A stretch of DNA of 64,000 bases from an uncultured Paracoccaceae bacterium. GTDB lineage: Bacteria; Pseudomonadota; Alphaproteobacteria; Rhodobacterales; Rhodobacteraceae. Position numbers and translations under genes: made by a program. Location: the NCBI GenBank assembly GCA_947496535.1, contig CANMDE010000001.1, positions 186,001 to 250,000 of the forward strand, written 5' to 3'. Below are positions 20,061 to 28,767 of this stretch, one piece after another. The notes under the pieces are model-generated. The model searched no databases. It was not told the DNA's origin and worked only from the letters and a program-made list of their open reading frames with translations. The first letter of the stretch is position 1, and each line of letters starts with the position of its first letter.

Positions 20061-20867
20061 GTGGAAACGAACCAAGGCCGTCTGACAAAGGATGGCATCC
20101 GCATTTACCAACCTGACGACTTTCCCGGTATGGCGAAGGCGGGGGCTTTGGCTGCGCAGATTTTGGATGAAATCGCTGATCATGTTGTTCCCGGCCAAAC
20201 CACCGGCGAATTGGATCGGTTGATCACAAACATGGTCAATGACGCCGGCGCGACCTCCGCAACGATTGGCTATAAGGGCTATCAGCACGCGAGCTGTATT
20301 TCTGTCAATCATGTGGTCTGCCACGGCATTCCTGGTGACAAAAAACTCAAAGACGGCGACATTCTGAATATCGATGTCACTGTGATTGTTGACGGTTGGT
20401 ATGGCGATACGAGCCGGATGTACGTGGCAGGCAACTTACCTCGCAAGGCAGAGCGGCTGATTCAGGTAACCCATGACGCGCTGATGAAGGGTATAGAGGC
20501 CGCCAAGCCGGGCAATACCTTTGGTGATATTGGCCACGCGATTCAGCTTTATGCAGAAAGTCATAGAATGTCGGTTGTTCGGGATTTCTGCGGCCATGGG
20601 CTGGGTCGGGTCTTTCACGCTCCGCCCAATGTGCTGCATTATGGGCGTGCAGGAACCGGCGCCGTGCTGGAAGAAGGTATGTTCTTTACCATCGAACCTA
20701 TGATCAATCTGGGTCGCCCGGAAACCAAGGTGCTGGCCGATGATTGGACTGCGGTGACGCGCGACAAATCTCTTTCAGCCCAGTTTGAGCATTCCATCGG
20801 GATTACAGCAGATGGATGTCAGGTTTTCACCCTATCGCCTGCCGATCGGTTTCACCCCACCTATTAG
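20061..20867 (+). CDS. map: Methionine aminopeptidase, type I
   Basis: Map removes the starting methionine from new proteins. The 268-residue product carries the metal ligands of the pita-bread fold: D in NIDVT, D in GDTSRMY, H in CGHGLGR, E in IEPM and E in QFEHSI, and lacks the zinc-finger extension of eukaryote type I enzymes. It starts with GTG at 20061 behind an AGAAAGAA. It is downstream of sfsA by 50 bases and is probably expressed with it. Length is slightly above the typical 260. Confidence 0.96.
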   Translation: METNQGRLTKDGIRIYQPDDFPGMAKAGALAAQILDEIADHVVPGQTTGELDRLITNMVNDAGATSATIGYKGYQHASCISVNHVVCHGIPGDKKLKDGDILNIDVTVIVDGWYGDTSRMYVAGNLPRKAERLIQVTHDALMKGIEAAKPGNTFGDIGHAIQLYAESHRMSVVRDFCGHGLGRVFHAPPNVLHYGRAGTGAVLEEGMFFTIEPMINLGRPETKVLADDWTAVTRDKSLSAQFEHSIGITADGCQVFTLSPADRFHPTY

Positions 20868-20975
20868 ATCAGACACATGATTTGCAGCCGCGGATTGTGC
20901 GTTTTGTCAACGCAAACGAATGTTGCCCGGCCTTCGCTCAAGTATATCGTTTTCAGATAGCTTTATGCGAATGAC

Positions 20976-20991
20976 TTGCAACTAGCTGCAA
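20976..20991. promoter_or_regulatory. Near-palindrome upstream of the TRAP binding protein gene
   Basis: TTGCAACTAGCTGCAA is a 16-base near-perfect inverted repeat (two mismatches, TTGCA/TGCAA arms around a CTAG core) in the 191-base gap before the TRAP gene, about 68 bases upstream of its ATG. Such a sequence is typical of an operator for a dimeric repressor. The factor is not identified, and only one copy was seen. Confidence 0.35.
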
Positions 20992-21058
20992 AACATCCCA
21001 TATCTATGTTGTCGCTAGCGGCGGCGTTTTCCCAAAATCAGTGACAAAGGATGCAGTC

Positions 21059-22096
21059 ATGCCATTCATCAAGCATGCGGTCTATGCTGCCGCTTTCACC
21101 CTTTCCGCCACATCTGCGCTCGCGCAAGAGGTGACCTTGCGCTTTCAGCATTTCGTCTCCCCTGCCAGCGCAAACCCCACCTATTTTATGCAGCCTTGGG
21201 CTGACGCGATAGAGCAACAGTCAGAGGGCCGCATCAAGGTCGAGCTGTATCCCTTCATGCAGCTGGGTGGTGCCGCTTCCAACCAGTACGACCTGATCCG
21301 GGATGGTGCCATTGACGGTGGTTGGGTCATCCCCGGCTATCAACCCAATCGTTTCCCAGAAGCTGAAGCGTTAGAGCTCCCCTTTATGACTACCAAGTCG
21401 GGCGAAGAAGCGTCAGCAGCAGCATGGGAGTTTACTCAGGAATTCCTGATGGATGATTTTGCTGATGTGCATGTCATCGCCGCCCATATGCATGGACCAG
21501 GTATCGTTCACAAACGGGGCGCTGCCGTCGAGACAGTCGAAGATTTCACGGGGCTGAAACTGCGCGGTCCATCGCGCCCGGCAACGTTGTTGTTAGAAGA
21601 ATTGGGCGCGGTACCTTTGGGCATGCCAGTTCCGCAGTTCCCCGAAGCTTTGTCGAAGGGCGTTGTCGATGGTGGGGTGATCACGTGGGAGATGTCACCA
21701 TCGCTGAAGCTTAACGAACTGACCGACAGTCACACCGATGTTGCTGGCGACAGGGCGCTGTATAATCTCTACTTCATCTGGGCGATGAACAAGGGCGTCT
21801 ATGAAGGTATGCCCGAAGATCTTCGCGCCATCATTGATGCCAATTCCGGCATGATGGCCAGTCAATGGGCTGGTCAGGCACACGACACAGGCGATGTCGA
21901 AGGTCGGGACCTTATGTATGATGACCGCAATGAAATTGCAGAGCTTTCTGCCGAAGAAACGGATCGCATCAAGGCGTTGGGTTCGGAAGTAACCGACAAA
22001 TGGATCGCCGAGATGGATGCGAAGGGCTATGACGGTAACGCGCTGGTGGACGCGGCCCAAGCGGCAGTTGAAGCCAATATTGGAATTGCCAATTAG
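21059..22096 (+). CDS. TRAP transporter solute-binding protein, DctP family
   Basis: The 345-residue product starts with a signal peptide (ALAQE cleavage) and continues as a DctP-type solute-binding protein: LRFQHFVSPASANPTYFMQPWADAI, ELYPFMQLGGA, DLIRDGAIDGG, LPFM, LKLRGPSRPATLLLEELGAVPLGMP. The conserved arginine in LRGPSR is the residue that binds carboxylate ligands in this family. The start is the ATG at 21059, behind AAAGGA. No membrane genes (dctQ, dctM) are next to it, so it is an orphan binding protein. Ligand unknown, likely an organic acid. Confidence 0.93.
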   Translation: MPFIKHAVYAAAFTLSATSALAQEVTLRFQHFVSPASANPTYFMQPWADAIEQQSEGRIKVELYPFMQLGGAASNQYDLIRDGAIDGGWVIPGYQPNRFPEAEALELPFMTTKSGEEASAAAWEFTQEFLMDDFADVHVIAAHMHGPGIVHKRGAAVETVEDFTGLKLRGPSRPATLLLEELGAVPLGMPVPQFPEALSKGVVDGGVITWEMSPSLKLNELTDSHTDVAGDRALYNLYFIWAMNKGVYEGMPEDLRAIIDANSGMMASQWAGQAHDTGDVEGRDLMYDDRNEIAELSAEETDRIKALGSEVTDKWIAEMDAKGYDGNALVDAAQAAVEANIGIAN

Positions 22097-22737
22097 GCGA
22101 GCCTCAGCAAATCGGTGATCTGTTGCATTGAAGTGACCGGGATGGCCTCCATCCCGTCTATGCGGGTTGGGTCGCCATCCGCAACATAACCAAAGCAGCG
22201 CACGCCAGCGGCTTGCGCTGCCAGAAAACCGGCTGGCATGTCGTCGACCATCACGGTTTGATTGGGAGACACACCGAGATCAGACATGATCTTCAGCAGC
22301 ATATCTGGTCTTGGCTTCGCACCATGGTCGTGACCAGAATAAATCCGCCCGTCAAGCCGCTCCCACAACCCACTGGGCTTCAGCGTGATTTCCATCTTCG
22401 GGATCGGCCCGTTTGAGGCGACAGCGGTTTGAATACCTGACCGTTGCAGGCGATCCAGTAAAGGTATGACCCCTTCGATGACATCCACGCCTTTGCGCAA
22501 ATCAGCAAAGACCTCTTCATAAATCTGATCGACCCATCCATCAGGCAGCACAACGCCGCGCCGCGTTGCTTCCTCTCCAACACCTTTCATAGTGCCACCT
22601 GCAAAAAGGTGATGAACATCGTGCGGGGTGATAGGTAAACCATGGCGAGTAAGGTTTTCGGAAATGATCCTGTCCGTGACGATTTCTGTATCGACCAAAA
22701 CACCATCACAGTCGAAAATGACCAGATCGGGGGTCAA
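22093..22737 (-). CDS. HAD superfamily hydrolase, phosphatase/phosphomutase type
   Basis: I place the start at the TTG at 22737, which overlaps the rsmD stop (TTGA) and lies seven bases after GGAGG; this gives 214 residues beginning with LVIFDCDGVLVDTE, the HAD motif I. Other motifs are VASNGP (II), the lysine in KPRPDMLL (III) and VDDMPAG (IV), with the usual cap domain between I and II. The family includes phosphoglycolate phosphatase and beta-phosphoglucomutase; the substrate is open. Frames starting further upstream would lie inside rsmD. The 3' end meets the TRAP gene end-on: their stop codons overlap by four bases. Confidence 0.9.
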   Translation of the reverse strand: MTPDLVIFDCDGVLVDTEIVTDRIISENLTRHGLPITPHDVHHLFAGGTMKGVGEEATRRGVVLPDGWVDQIYEEVFADLRKGVDVIEGVIPLLDRLQRSGIQTAVASNGPIPKMEITLKPSGLWERLDGRIYSGHDHGAKPRPDMLLKIMSDLGVSPNQTVMVDDMPAGFLAAQAAGVRCFGYVADGDPTRIDGMEAIPVTSMQQITDLLRLA

Positions 22738-23291
22738 GAGTCTGCCTCCATCACCGTAATCCAAGTATCGCCATAACGTCGTTGGTCCAGAACTTTCATG
22801 CCGGCTGGTCCGACTTGTGCGCGGGCTTCTTCCCAGACCACAAGTGCTTCCGGTGCGACCCAACCGCTGACTATGGCGGCTTGCAGGGCTTTGGCTCCCA
22901 GATCCTTGCCATAAGGCGGATCGAGAAAGATCAGGTTGCAAGCCTCACCAGCAGGAAGGCGTGTCGCATCGCTGTTGATCAGGTGTGTATCCGCCTCCCT
23001 GTGGAGTTTCGCGATGTTCTCGCGGATTAACTTTTGCGCTGCCCGTCCGCTATCGATAAAGGTCACATGCTCCGCCCCGCGCGATAGCGCCTCCAAACCG
23101 AGCGCACCGGTTCCGGCAAACAGATCCAGCACCCGCGCCCCGCCAATCGGATCGCCGAACCGGCCACTCTGCAGCACATTGAACAGGTTTTCACGCACCC
23201 GGTCGGTGGTTGGACGCAAATGTGCCCCTTCATCGCCCTTACCTATAGCGGCGAGTGCCGTACCACGATGGGTTCCACCAATGATCCTCAA
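22734..23291 (-). CDS. rsmD: 16S rRNA (guanine(966)-N2)-methyltransferase
   Basis: RsmD methylates G966 of 16S rRNA. The 185-residue product has the family N-terminus MRIIGGTHRG, the RVRENLFN segment, motif I VLDLFAGTGALGLE (about 52-65) and the catalytic NLIFLDPPYG motif (about 117-126). The ATG overlaps the oxidoreductase stop (ATGA, 23288-23291), and the stop overlaps the HAD start, so three genes form a coupled operon. Start and length are normal. Confidence 0.95.
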   Translation of the reverse strand: MRIIGGTHRGTALAAIGKGDEGAHLRPTTDRVRENLFNVLQSGRFGDPIGGARVLDLFAGTGALGLEALSRGAEHVTFIDSGRAAQKLIRENIAKLHREADTHLINSDATRLPAGEACNLIFLDPPYGKDLGAKALQAAIVSGWVAPEALVVWEEARAQVGPAGMKVLDQRRYGDTWITVMEADS

Positions 23292-24502
23292 GGTTTCAAC
23301 AGCGCCTTCATATCGGTCCCGGGGTCCGTGATCAGGGATGGGTTAGGGCTAAGCCCAGCTTCGATCAACCGCTTGCCGATCATGTAGTTGCGGGGATCAT
23401 TCATAGCATCCACAGCCAGCAATTGATCGTCTTTGTAGTACCAGTTGGACTGTACGCCTTCCGGTCCCCCTTTGCGGACGTACACATCGGTGTAGCCCAT
23501 GTTCAGCCCGGCAATCTGCAGCTTGCAATCATACTGATCGGACCAGAACCAAGGCTTTGGGTCATAAGGCTTATCTGCACCAAGCATGTTCACGGCCACG
23601 GCTTCGGCCTGATCTATGGCATTACCCACGCTTTCCAACCGGATGCGGTGGCCATTAAACAGGCAGGATGCACAATCGCCTGCAGCCCAAATCAGTGGGT
23701 CGGAGGTGCGGCCATAGGCATTGGTGGTGATCCCGTCGTCGACCTCCAATCCGACCGCTTCGGCAAGACTGGTGGCGGGAAAAATGCCGACACCAACGAC
23801 GGCAAAGTCGATCTCAATCTTGGTCCCATCGCTTAGCCGGGCGCCAGTTACGACGTCGTCACCGAATAGTTTTTCCAACCCCACACCTTCGCGAATGTCC
23901 ACACCATGCGAGGCATGAAGGGTACTGAAATAGTCCGATGTCTCGGGGGCAGCCACGCGCTGCAAAATTCGGTCGGCCATCTCGACAAGCGTCACCTGCA
24001 AGCCCAGCTTTGAGGCGACCGCCGCAGCCTCTAGCCCGATATAGCCGCCACCGATCACTAATAAGCGTTTGTCCGGGATGAAAGCTGGGGCCATCGCATC
24101 GGCATCGGCCAGATCGCGAAGGGTGAAAACGCCGCCCAGCTGTCCGCCGATAGCCGGAGGCAAAGTGCGCGGAAACGCGCCGGTCGTAAGGGCCAGTTGA
24201 TCATAGTGGAGCACCGTTTGATCAGCTAAAGTGATGGTCTGTTTTGCCCGGTTGATATGCTCAACCTTGCTGTCCATCTGCAGTGTGATCCGTTGGTTCT
24301 CATAGTAGTCTGTGGGGCGCAGATAGAGTCGATCTTCGGACATTTCCCCAAGTAAATAAGCCTTTGAGAGCGGAGGGCGTTGATAGGGTGGCACCGGCTC
24401 TGCACCGACCAAGGTGATGTCACCTTCGAAACCCTCGCTCCGCAATTTTGCTGTTAGAGATGCGCCCGCCTGGCCAGCACCAATCACAACAATATGCGTC
24501 AT
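23288..24502 (-). CDS. FAD-dependent ferredoxin/rubredoxin reductase-like oxidoreductase
   Basis: The 404-residue product has the layout of putidaredoxin- or rhodocoxin-type reductases: FAD motif VVIGAGQAGAS (5-15), PPYQRPPLSK (about 38-47), the NAD-binding GGGYIGLEAAAVASKLG (about 150-166), WAAGDCA (about 277) and the C-terminal reductase dimer domain. Such enzymes pass electrons from NAD(P)H to a ferredoxin or rubredoxin serving oxygenases. No ferredoxin or P450 gene is close by. It begins a three-gene operon with rsmD and a HAD gene. Confidence 0.9.
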   Translation of the reverse strand: MTHIVVIGAGQAGASLTAKLRSEGFEGDITLVGAEPVPPYQRPPLSKAYLLGEMSEDRLYLRPTDYYENQRITLQMDSKVEHINRAKQTITLADQTVLHYDQLALTTGAFPRTLPPAIGGQLGGVFTLRDLADADAMAPAFIPDKRLLVIGGGYIGLEAAAVASKLGLQVTLVEMADRILQRVAAPETSDYFSTLHASHGVDIREGVGLEKLFGDDVVTGARLSDGTKIEIDFAVVGVGIFPATSLAEAVGLEVDDGITTNAYGRTSDPLIWAAGDCASCLFNGHRIRLESVGNAIDQAEAVAVNMLGADKPYDPKPWFWSDQYDCKLQIAGLNMGYTDVYVRKGGPEGVQSNWYYKDDQLLAVDAMNDPRNYMIGKRLIEAGLSPNPSLITDPGTDMKALLKP

Positions 24503-24595
24503 CGCAATTCTACCTTTGTTCGCTGGTGCATGCGTCCTTTGCCATTTATATAGGGGCCGCTAACATGCACAACTACTAACAGGGGCTATGACAGA

Positions 24596-25090
24596 ATGAC
24601 AATTCAGCAGGGCGATACGTTGCCAGAAGCGACGTTGCTGCAAATGGGAGAGGACGGACCAAAACAGGTCGCGCTTTCCGAAAAAATCGAAAACCGCAAA
24701 GTCGTCATTTTTGGGCTGCCCGGTGCGTATACCGGAACCTGCTCAACAGCGCATGTGCCCAGTTTCATGATTACGCATGATGATTTCAAGGCCAAAGGTG
24801 TGGACGAAATCATCTGTGTTGCCGTGAATGATCCGTTCGTGATGAAGGCATGGGGTGACGCGACAGGTGCTTCGGACACGGGGATCACAATGCTCGCTGA
24901 TGCGGAAAGTCAATTCACATCCGCCATTGGGATGAATTTCAGTGCGCCACCCGTCGGATTTGTGAACCGTTCCAAGCGGTATTCAATGCTGGTCGAAAAT
25001 GGTGTGGTCCAAATCTTGAACACCGAACCAAGCCCTGGCGAATGTGAAATTTCTGCTGGCGAAACACTATTAGAGTCCATGCCTGACTAG
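24596..25090 (+). CDS. Peroxiredoxin, Prx5/AhpE-like
   Basis: The 164-residue product fits the atypical Prx5 family: LPGAYTGTCSTAHVP holds the TxxC active-site (peroxidatic cysteine about 49), followed by CVAVNDPFVMKAWG and the family C-terminal GECEIS with a second cysteine. It reduces hydrogen peroxide or alkyl hydroperoxides, usually with glutathione or thioredoxin. It diverges from the ferredoxin reductase-like gene (93-base gap) and ends 10 bases from the mscS gene on the other strand. Confidence 0.93.
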   Translation: MTIQQGDTLPEATLLQMGEDGPKQVALSEKIENRKVVIFGLPGAYTGTCSTAHVPSFMITHDDFKAKGVDEIICVAVNDPFVMKAWGDATGASDTGITMLADAESQFTSAIGMNFSAPPVGFVNRSKRYSMLVENGVVQILNTEPSPGECEISAGETLLESMPD

Positions 25091-25099
25091 GGCCCGAAA

Positions 25100-25945
25100 T
25101 CATTCCGCGGCCTGCACGATTGTGCGGGTCGGGAAGGGGATAGTGATACTGGCTGCGTCCAGCTCCTCTTTCACTTTTCGCTTCATGTCTGCCTGATATT
25201 GCCAGTATTCATCGCGATCACACCAAACCCGCACCAGAAAATCGACAGAGCTGTCATTCAGCGCGTTAACCTGCAGAAATGGTTCGGGGTATGCCAAGGA
25301 TCTTGGGTCGGACATAATCGCATTCCGGATCACATCCTCTGCATCTTTGAGGCTGGCGTCGTAGCCAACACCAAACGTCCACTCTGCTCGACGTGTAGGA
25401 TATGTTGAATAGTTCACAATCGTATTTCCCCAAACTTCTGAGTTGGGGATAATGATTTGCACGTTTCCGATTGACGCCAGCTCGGTGAAGTTCAACGTGA
25501 TTTCCTTAACTGTCCCCGACTGACCATTCACCTCAACAAAATCTCCAATTTTGATGGGTCGGAAGAAGACGATCATTACCCCAGCCGCCACATTGGACAG
25601 GGTACCTTGCAAAGCCAAACCGATGGCCAAACCGGCCGCACCTATGACCGCAACAACTGATGTCGTTTGAATGCCGAATGTGTTCAGGACGAACAGAATG
25701 GCAAAGGCGATCAGTATATAGCGGGCGACGTTCCCGAGAAAATTGAAGAGTGTGGAATCAAGATGGCTGTAATTATCGCCAAGCCGGACCAGCCGTTTGC
25801 GAACCCATCCGCCCACGACGAAGCCGAGTATCAGGATAAAGATCGCGGCTAGGACGCTTCCAATGAACGACGCCAGAAATTCGACTGAGAGGAGATCCTG
25901 AATGGTTTGGCCATTCCAGACTTCGATGTTCAGCAGGTCTTCCAA
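25100..25945 (-). CDS. Small-conductance mechanosensitive channel, MscS family
   Basis: The 281-residue product has three membrane segments in its first 140 residues; the third contains the typical AAGLAIGLALQGTLSNVAAG pore helix, then FFRPIKIGDFVEV at the membrane/beta-domain junction and a C-terminal alpha/beta domain. These homoheptameric channels open on osmotic downshift. It lies 30 bases after the pterin dehydratase gene in a five-gene minus operon. Length matches E. coli MscS (286). Confidence 0.94.
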   Translation of the reverse strand: MEDLLNIEVWNGQTIQDLLSVEFLASFIGSVLAAIFILILGFVVGGWVRKRLVRLGDNYSHLDSTLFNFLGNVARYILIAFAILFVLNTFGIQTTSVVAVIGAAGLAIGLALQGTLSNVAAGVMIVFFRPIKIGDFVEVNGQSGTVKEITLNFTELASIGNVQIIIPNSEVWGNTIVNYSTYPTRRAEWTFGVGYDASLKDAEDVIRNAIMSDPRSLAYPEPFLQVNALNDSSVDFLVRVWCDRDEYWQYQADMKRKVKEELDAASITIPFPTRTIVQAAE

Positions 25946-25975
25946 TTCAGTCTCCCGTCAAAGTGCTAAGCACAT

Positions 25976-26275
25976 TTATTTTTGGGCCAGCGCATCAATT
26001 TTGGCGCCCAGTTTCGCATCAAGTGCCGATAAACCATCAGCATCGTGGGTCGTCAGTGTCACGTCCACCGTTTTGTATACATTGGACCATTCAGGATGAT
26101 GGTTCCACTTTTCGGCCCACAGCGCAGCCTGAGTCATAAACCCGAACGCCTCAATAAAGTTCCGAAATACAAACGTCTTTTCTATCGCGTCGCGCCCATC
26201 AACCATCGCCCACCCATTGTCTAGAAGGGGGGTGATTTGTTCGGTTCTTTCAGCCTCGGTGAGTTTGTCGGTCAT
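25976..26275 (-). CDS. phhB: 4a-hydroxytetrahydrobiopterin dehydratase
   Basis: The 99-residue product is a complete pterin-4a-carbinolamine dehydratase: EKTFVFRNFIEAFGFMT, the catalytic HHPEWSNVY (about 60-68) and LTTHDADGLSALD. It recycles the pterin cofactor after aromatic hydroxylase turnover. The ATG overlaps the FemAB-like stop (ATGA, 26272-26275). No phenylalanine hydroxylase gene is in the window, so the partner is elsewhere or the protein acts on other pterins. Confidence 0.94.
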   Translation of the reverse strand: MTDKLTEAERTEQITPLLDNGWAMVDGRDAIEKTFVFRNFIEAFGFMTQAALWAEKWNHHPEWSNVYKTVDVTLTTHDADGLSALDAKLGAKIDALAQK

Positions 26276-27477
26276 TGTTGTTCCTCCCTGTCGGTTTTAC
26301 GGAATGGACCATAGCTCGTCAGCACTTCAATCTCGTGGTCGATGGCGTCGCGTTCTGCCCTAAGGTATTTTGCTACGGCATCGCGAAAGCCCGGATCGCT
26401 AAACCAATGCAACGAATAAACAGGCGTTGGCAAATACCCACGGGCAAGTTTGTGCTCGCCTTGGGCTCCGGCCTCGACTCTAGCCAGCCCATGTTCAATC
26501 GCAAAGTTGATGGCTTGATAATAGCACAACTCAAAATGCAGGCAGGGGTGATGTTCTGTGCAACCCCAATATCGGCCAAATAATGTCTCGCACCCTATGA
26601 AGTTCAACGCACCTGCGATGGGTTGACCGTTGTTGATGGCCAGTACCAACAGCATCTCGTCTCGCAAATACTCATGAGCCTGATCAAAGAATTGCCGGCT
26701 CAGATAGGGCGTGCCCCATTTGCGACTACCGGTGTCCTGATAAAATCGCCAGAAGATGTCCCAATGCTCAGGTTGGATTTGGTCACCGGTGAGGCTGACA
26801 ATCTCACCCCCAAAATCCTGGGCCTGCCTGCGTTCCTTGCGGATATTCTTGCGTTTGCGGCTTGATAGAGACCTCAAGAACGCGTCGAAATCAGCGTAAT
26901 CGTCGTTTTCCCAGTGAAACTGCTGCCCCGTGCGGCGCAGCAGCCCCATCTCTTCGCCCGCCAGCGCCTCTGCCTCGGTGCAGAAGGTGGCATGGAGCGA
27001 GGACAATTCATTGTCTGCGGCAATCTGGATAGCGCCCTGGATGATCGCAGACATGCCAACAGCCTCGAACCCTGGACGTGTCAGAAATCGGCGGCCGGTG
27101 GCAGGTGTAAACGGCACTGCAATCTGCAGTTTTGGGTAGTACCGCCCACCCGCGTTTTCATACGCATGCGCCCAGTTGTGATCAAAGATATACTCGCCTT
27201 GGCTATGTCCCTTCGCATAAAGCGGAGCGACCGCAATCAACTGTGCGTCCTTCGCGGCCGTCAGATAGCGCGGTTGCCAGCCTGAGCCGGGACCGACCGA
27301 CTGGCTGTCCTCCAGCGCCCTCAGGAAGCGATAGGTCGTGAATGGGTCATAAGCACGCCCATCCGCTGCTTCCGGGCATGCGCAAGCATCCCATTCTGCC
27401 GGATTTATCCCGGACAGGTCCGGGTGTGCGGTGATTTCGATGGGCGTATCGTCCATGTCATTCAACTTGGGTGGCAT
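26272..27477 (-). CDS. FemAB-like GNAT protein (DUF482 family)
   Basis: The product resembles the DUF482/FemAB_like family: IFDHNWAHAYENAGGRYYPKL near residue 100, a central FLRSLSSRKRKNIRKERR and a C-terminal GRYWGCTEHHPCLHFELCYYQ followed by EAGAQGEHKLARGY. These proteins have the GNAT fold and are suspected of aminoacyl or peptidoglycan-like transfer; substrates are unproven. The frame extends well upstream into the GDPD gene; I choose the ATG at 27477, 11 bases after that gene's stop (401 residues); the ATG at 27456 is an alternative. Both have weak ribosome binding sites. Confidence 0.87.
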   Translation of the reverse strand: MPPKLNDMDDTPIEITAHPDLSGINPAEWDACACPEAADGRAYDPFTTYRFLRALEDSQSVGPGSGWQPRYLTAAKDAQLIAVAPLYAKGHSQGEYIFDHNWAHAYENAGGRYYPKLQIAVPFTPATGRRFLTRPGFEAVGMSAIIQGAIQIAADNELSSLHATFCTEAEALAGEEMGLLRRTGQQFHWENDDYADFDAFLRSLSSRKRKNIRKERRQAQDFGGEIVSLTGDQIQPEHWDIFWRFYQDTGSRKWGTPYLSRQFFDQAHEYLRDEMLLVLAINNGQPIAGALNFIGCETLFGRYWGCTEHHPCLHFELCYYQAINFAIEHGLARVEAGAQGEHKLARGYLPTPVYSLHWFSDPGFRDAVAKYLRAERDAIDHEIEVLTSYGPFRKTDREEQQ

Positions 27478-27487
27478 GCCTGCGCCG

Positions 27488-28240
27488 TCAAGCCAAGTAG
27501 CCTTCGAAGGTGATGTTGTCGGCGATCTTTCGGGCTTCTGCCTCAACTTCCACCGATCTGACGGTCCAGCAGAATATATTTGCGCCTTTGGATTTGAGTT
27601 CGGCGACACGAGGGCGAGCAAGATCGGCAACCTCGTGGCTGATAAAGCAGGCACCGGTGCGATCATAGTCCGGTATCTCGCGTAAGACATCCCTGACCTG
27701 CTCTGGAACCTCTGGCCACAAGTGCTCCTGATAGCTTGATGTCACAATCCCCCGTGGGATGTTGGGGGCGAGTTTTTTGAGTGCTGCCACGCTATGGGGA
27801 TTGAATGACATCAGGGCTACATCGCCTGCGTAATCCTTCAACGCAGCAGTGGTTGCTGTTTCGAGTGGGCCGATATTGGCACCCATCTCTCCATCCTGAT
27901 CCTTGATTTCGATCAGCAAGGGAACTTGCCCGTTCACAACATCCAAAATGTGTTCAAGCGATGGGATTGTGCCACCGTCATCGGTCAGGGCTATGGCCTC
28001 CAACTCGGCCCGACTATGGGCCTTTACCGGGCCGGTCTTGGCCGTCAGCCGATCAAGATTATCGTCGTGAAAAACCATCGCGTGACCATCGCTGGTCAGT
28101 TGCACATCCATCTCAATTCCGTAACCGGCATTAATCGCCGCTTTAATCGATTTGAGGCTGTTTTCAACCCGCCCCGCCTTGCGGTCGTGCAAAGCGCGAT
28201 GCGCCAGCGGTCGGGCAAAGAAAGCTGGCGATAGCGTCAT
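27488..28240 (-). CDS. Glycerophosphodiester phosphodiesterase, UgpQ type
   Basis: The 250-residue product is a GDPD domain: AHRALHDRKAGRVENSL (catalytic H and EN), GYGIEMDVQLTSDG with the metal ligands E and D, VFHDDNLDRLT with the catalytic H, and LLIEIKD with a further ligand. It hydrolyses glycerophosphodiesters, as in phospholipid turnover, to glycerol-3-phosphate and an alcohol. No signal peptide is present, so it is cytosolic like UgpQ. Its ATG overlaps the ridA stop (28237-28240). Confidence 0.94.
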   Translation of the reverse strand: MTLSPAFFARPLAHRALHDRKAGRVENSLKSIKAAINAGYGIEMDVQLTSDGHAMVFHDDNLDRLTAKTGPVKAHSRAELEAIALTDDGGTIPSLEHILDVVNGQVPLLIEIKDQDGEMGANIGPLETATTAALKDYAGDVALMSFNPHSVAALKKLAPNIPRGIVTSSYQEHLWPEVPEQVRDVLREIPDYDRTGACFISHEVADLARPRVAELKSKGANIFCWTVRSVEVEAEARKIADNITFEGYLA

Positions 28241-28707
28241 TTGATTTGGAAAATACCCTCGATTTCAACGGCAACGCCCAGCGGAAGGCTGGCGGCACTT
28301 ACCGCCGCGCGGGCGTGACGACCTGCATCGCCCAAAGCCGCGACTAGAAAGTCGGATGCGCCGTTGATCACTTTTGGCTGGTCTGTGAAATCAGGTGTCG
28401 AATTTACGAAGCCGGTTAGCTTCACCACTCGGACCAATCGATCCAGGTCGCCGTCGCAGGCGATCTTGATCTGCGTGAGAAGAGAAATAGCGCAAAGCCG
28501 GGCAGCTTCTGCTCCCTGCTCAACATCAAAACCGGCACCCAGCTTGCCGGTGACAGGTCCATTTTCGTTCAGTGAAATCTGGCCCGAAACATAAACGATA
28601 TCGCCAATTGTGACAAAAGGCAGGTAGTTGCCAGCGGCCTTGGGTGACGCGCCGATGTCGGGCAATTTCACACCCAGCTCGGCAAGTTTCGTCTCGATCA
28701 TGCTCAT
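28237..28707 (-). CDS. RidA family protein
   Basis: The 156-residue product is a RidA/YjgF-like protein (YjgF-like type with a longer N-terminus): GDIVYVSGQISLNENG, the conserved R in RLVRVVKLTGFV and the C-terminal ARAAVSAASLPLGVAVEIEG. The arginine in HARAAVSA corresponds to the imine-binding residue. RidA hydrolyses reactive enamines and imines formed by PLP enzymes. It heads a five-gene minus operon (ridA, gdpD, FemAB-like, pterin dehydratase, mscS). A strong hairpin just upstream overlaps its AAGGAGG ribosome binding site (see 28716-28753). Confidence 0.93.
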   Translation of the reverse strand: MSMIETKLAELGVKLPDIGASPKAAGNYLPFVTIGDIVYVSGQISLNENGPVTGKLGAGFDVEQGAEAARLCAISLLTQIKIACDGDLDRLVRVVKLTGFVNSTPDFTDQPKVINGASDFLVAALGDAGRHARAAVSAASLPLGVAVEIEGIFQIK

Positions 28708-28715
28708 GGTGTCCT

Positions 28716-28753
28716 CCTTGTCGTTGCCTGAACGCTAGCGGGCAACGACAAGG
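28716..28753 (-). promoter_or_regulatory. 13-bp perfect hairpin abutting the ridA ribosome binding site
   Basis: CCTTGTCGTTGCC (28716-28728) and GGCAACGACAAGG (28741-28753) form a perfect 13-bp stem with a 12-base loop that itself contains a CGCTAGCG palindrome. In the minus-strand transcript the 3' arm ends in the AAGG of the ridA Shine-Dalgarno AAGGAGG. It could end T1SS transcription (but lacks a T-run), stabilise the transcript, or limit ridA translation. Sequence shown; function inferred. Confidence 0.55.
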
Positions 28754-28767
28754 GATACAATCGACAA

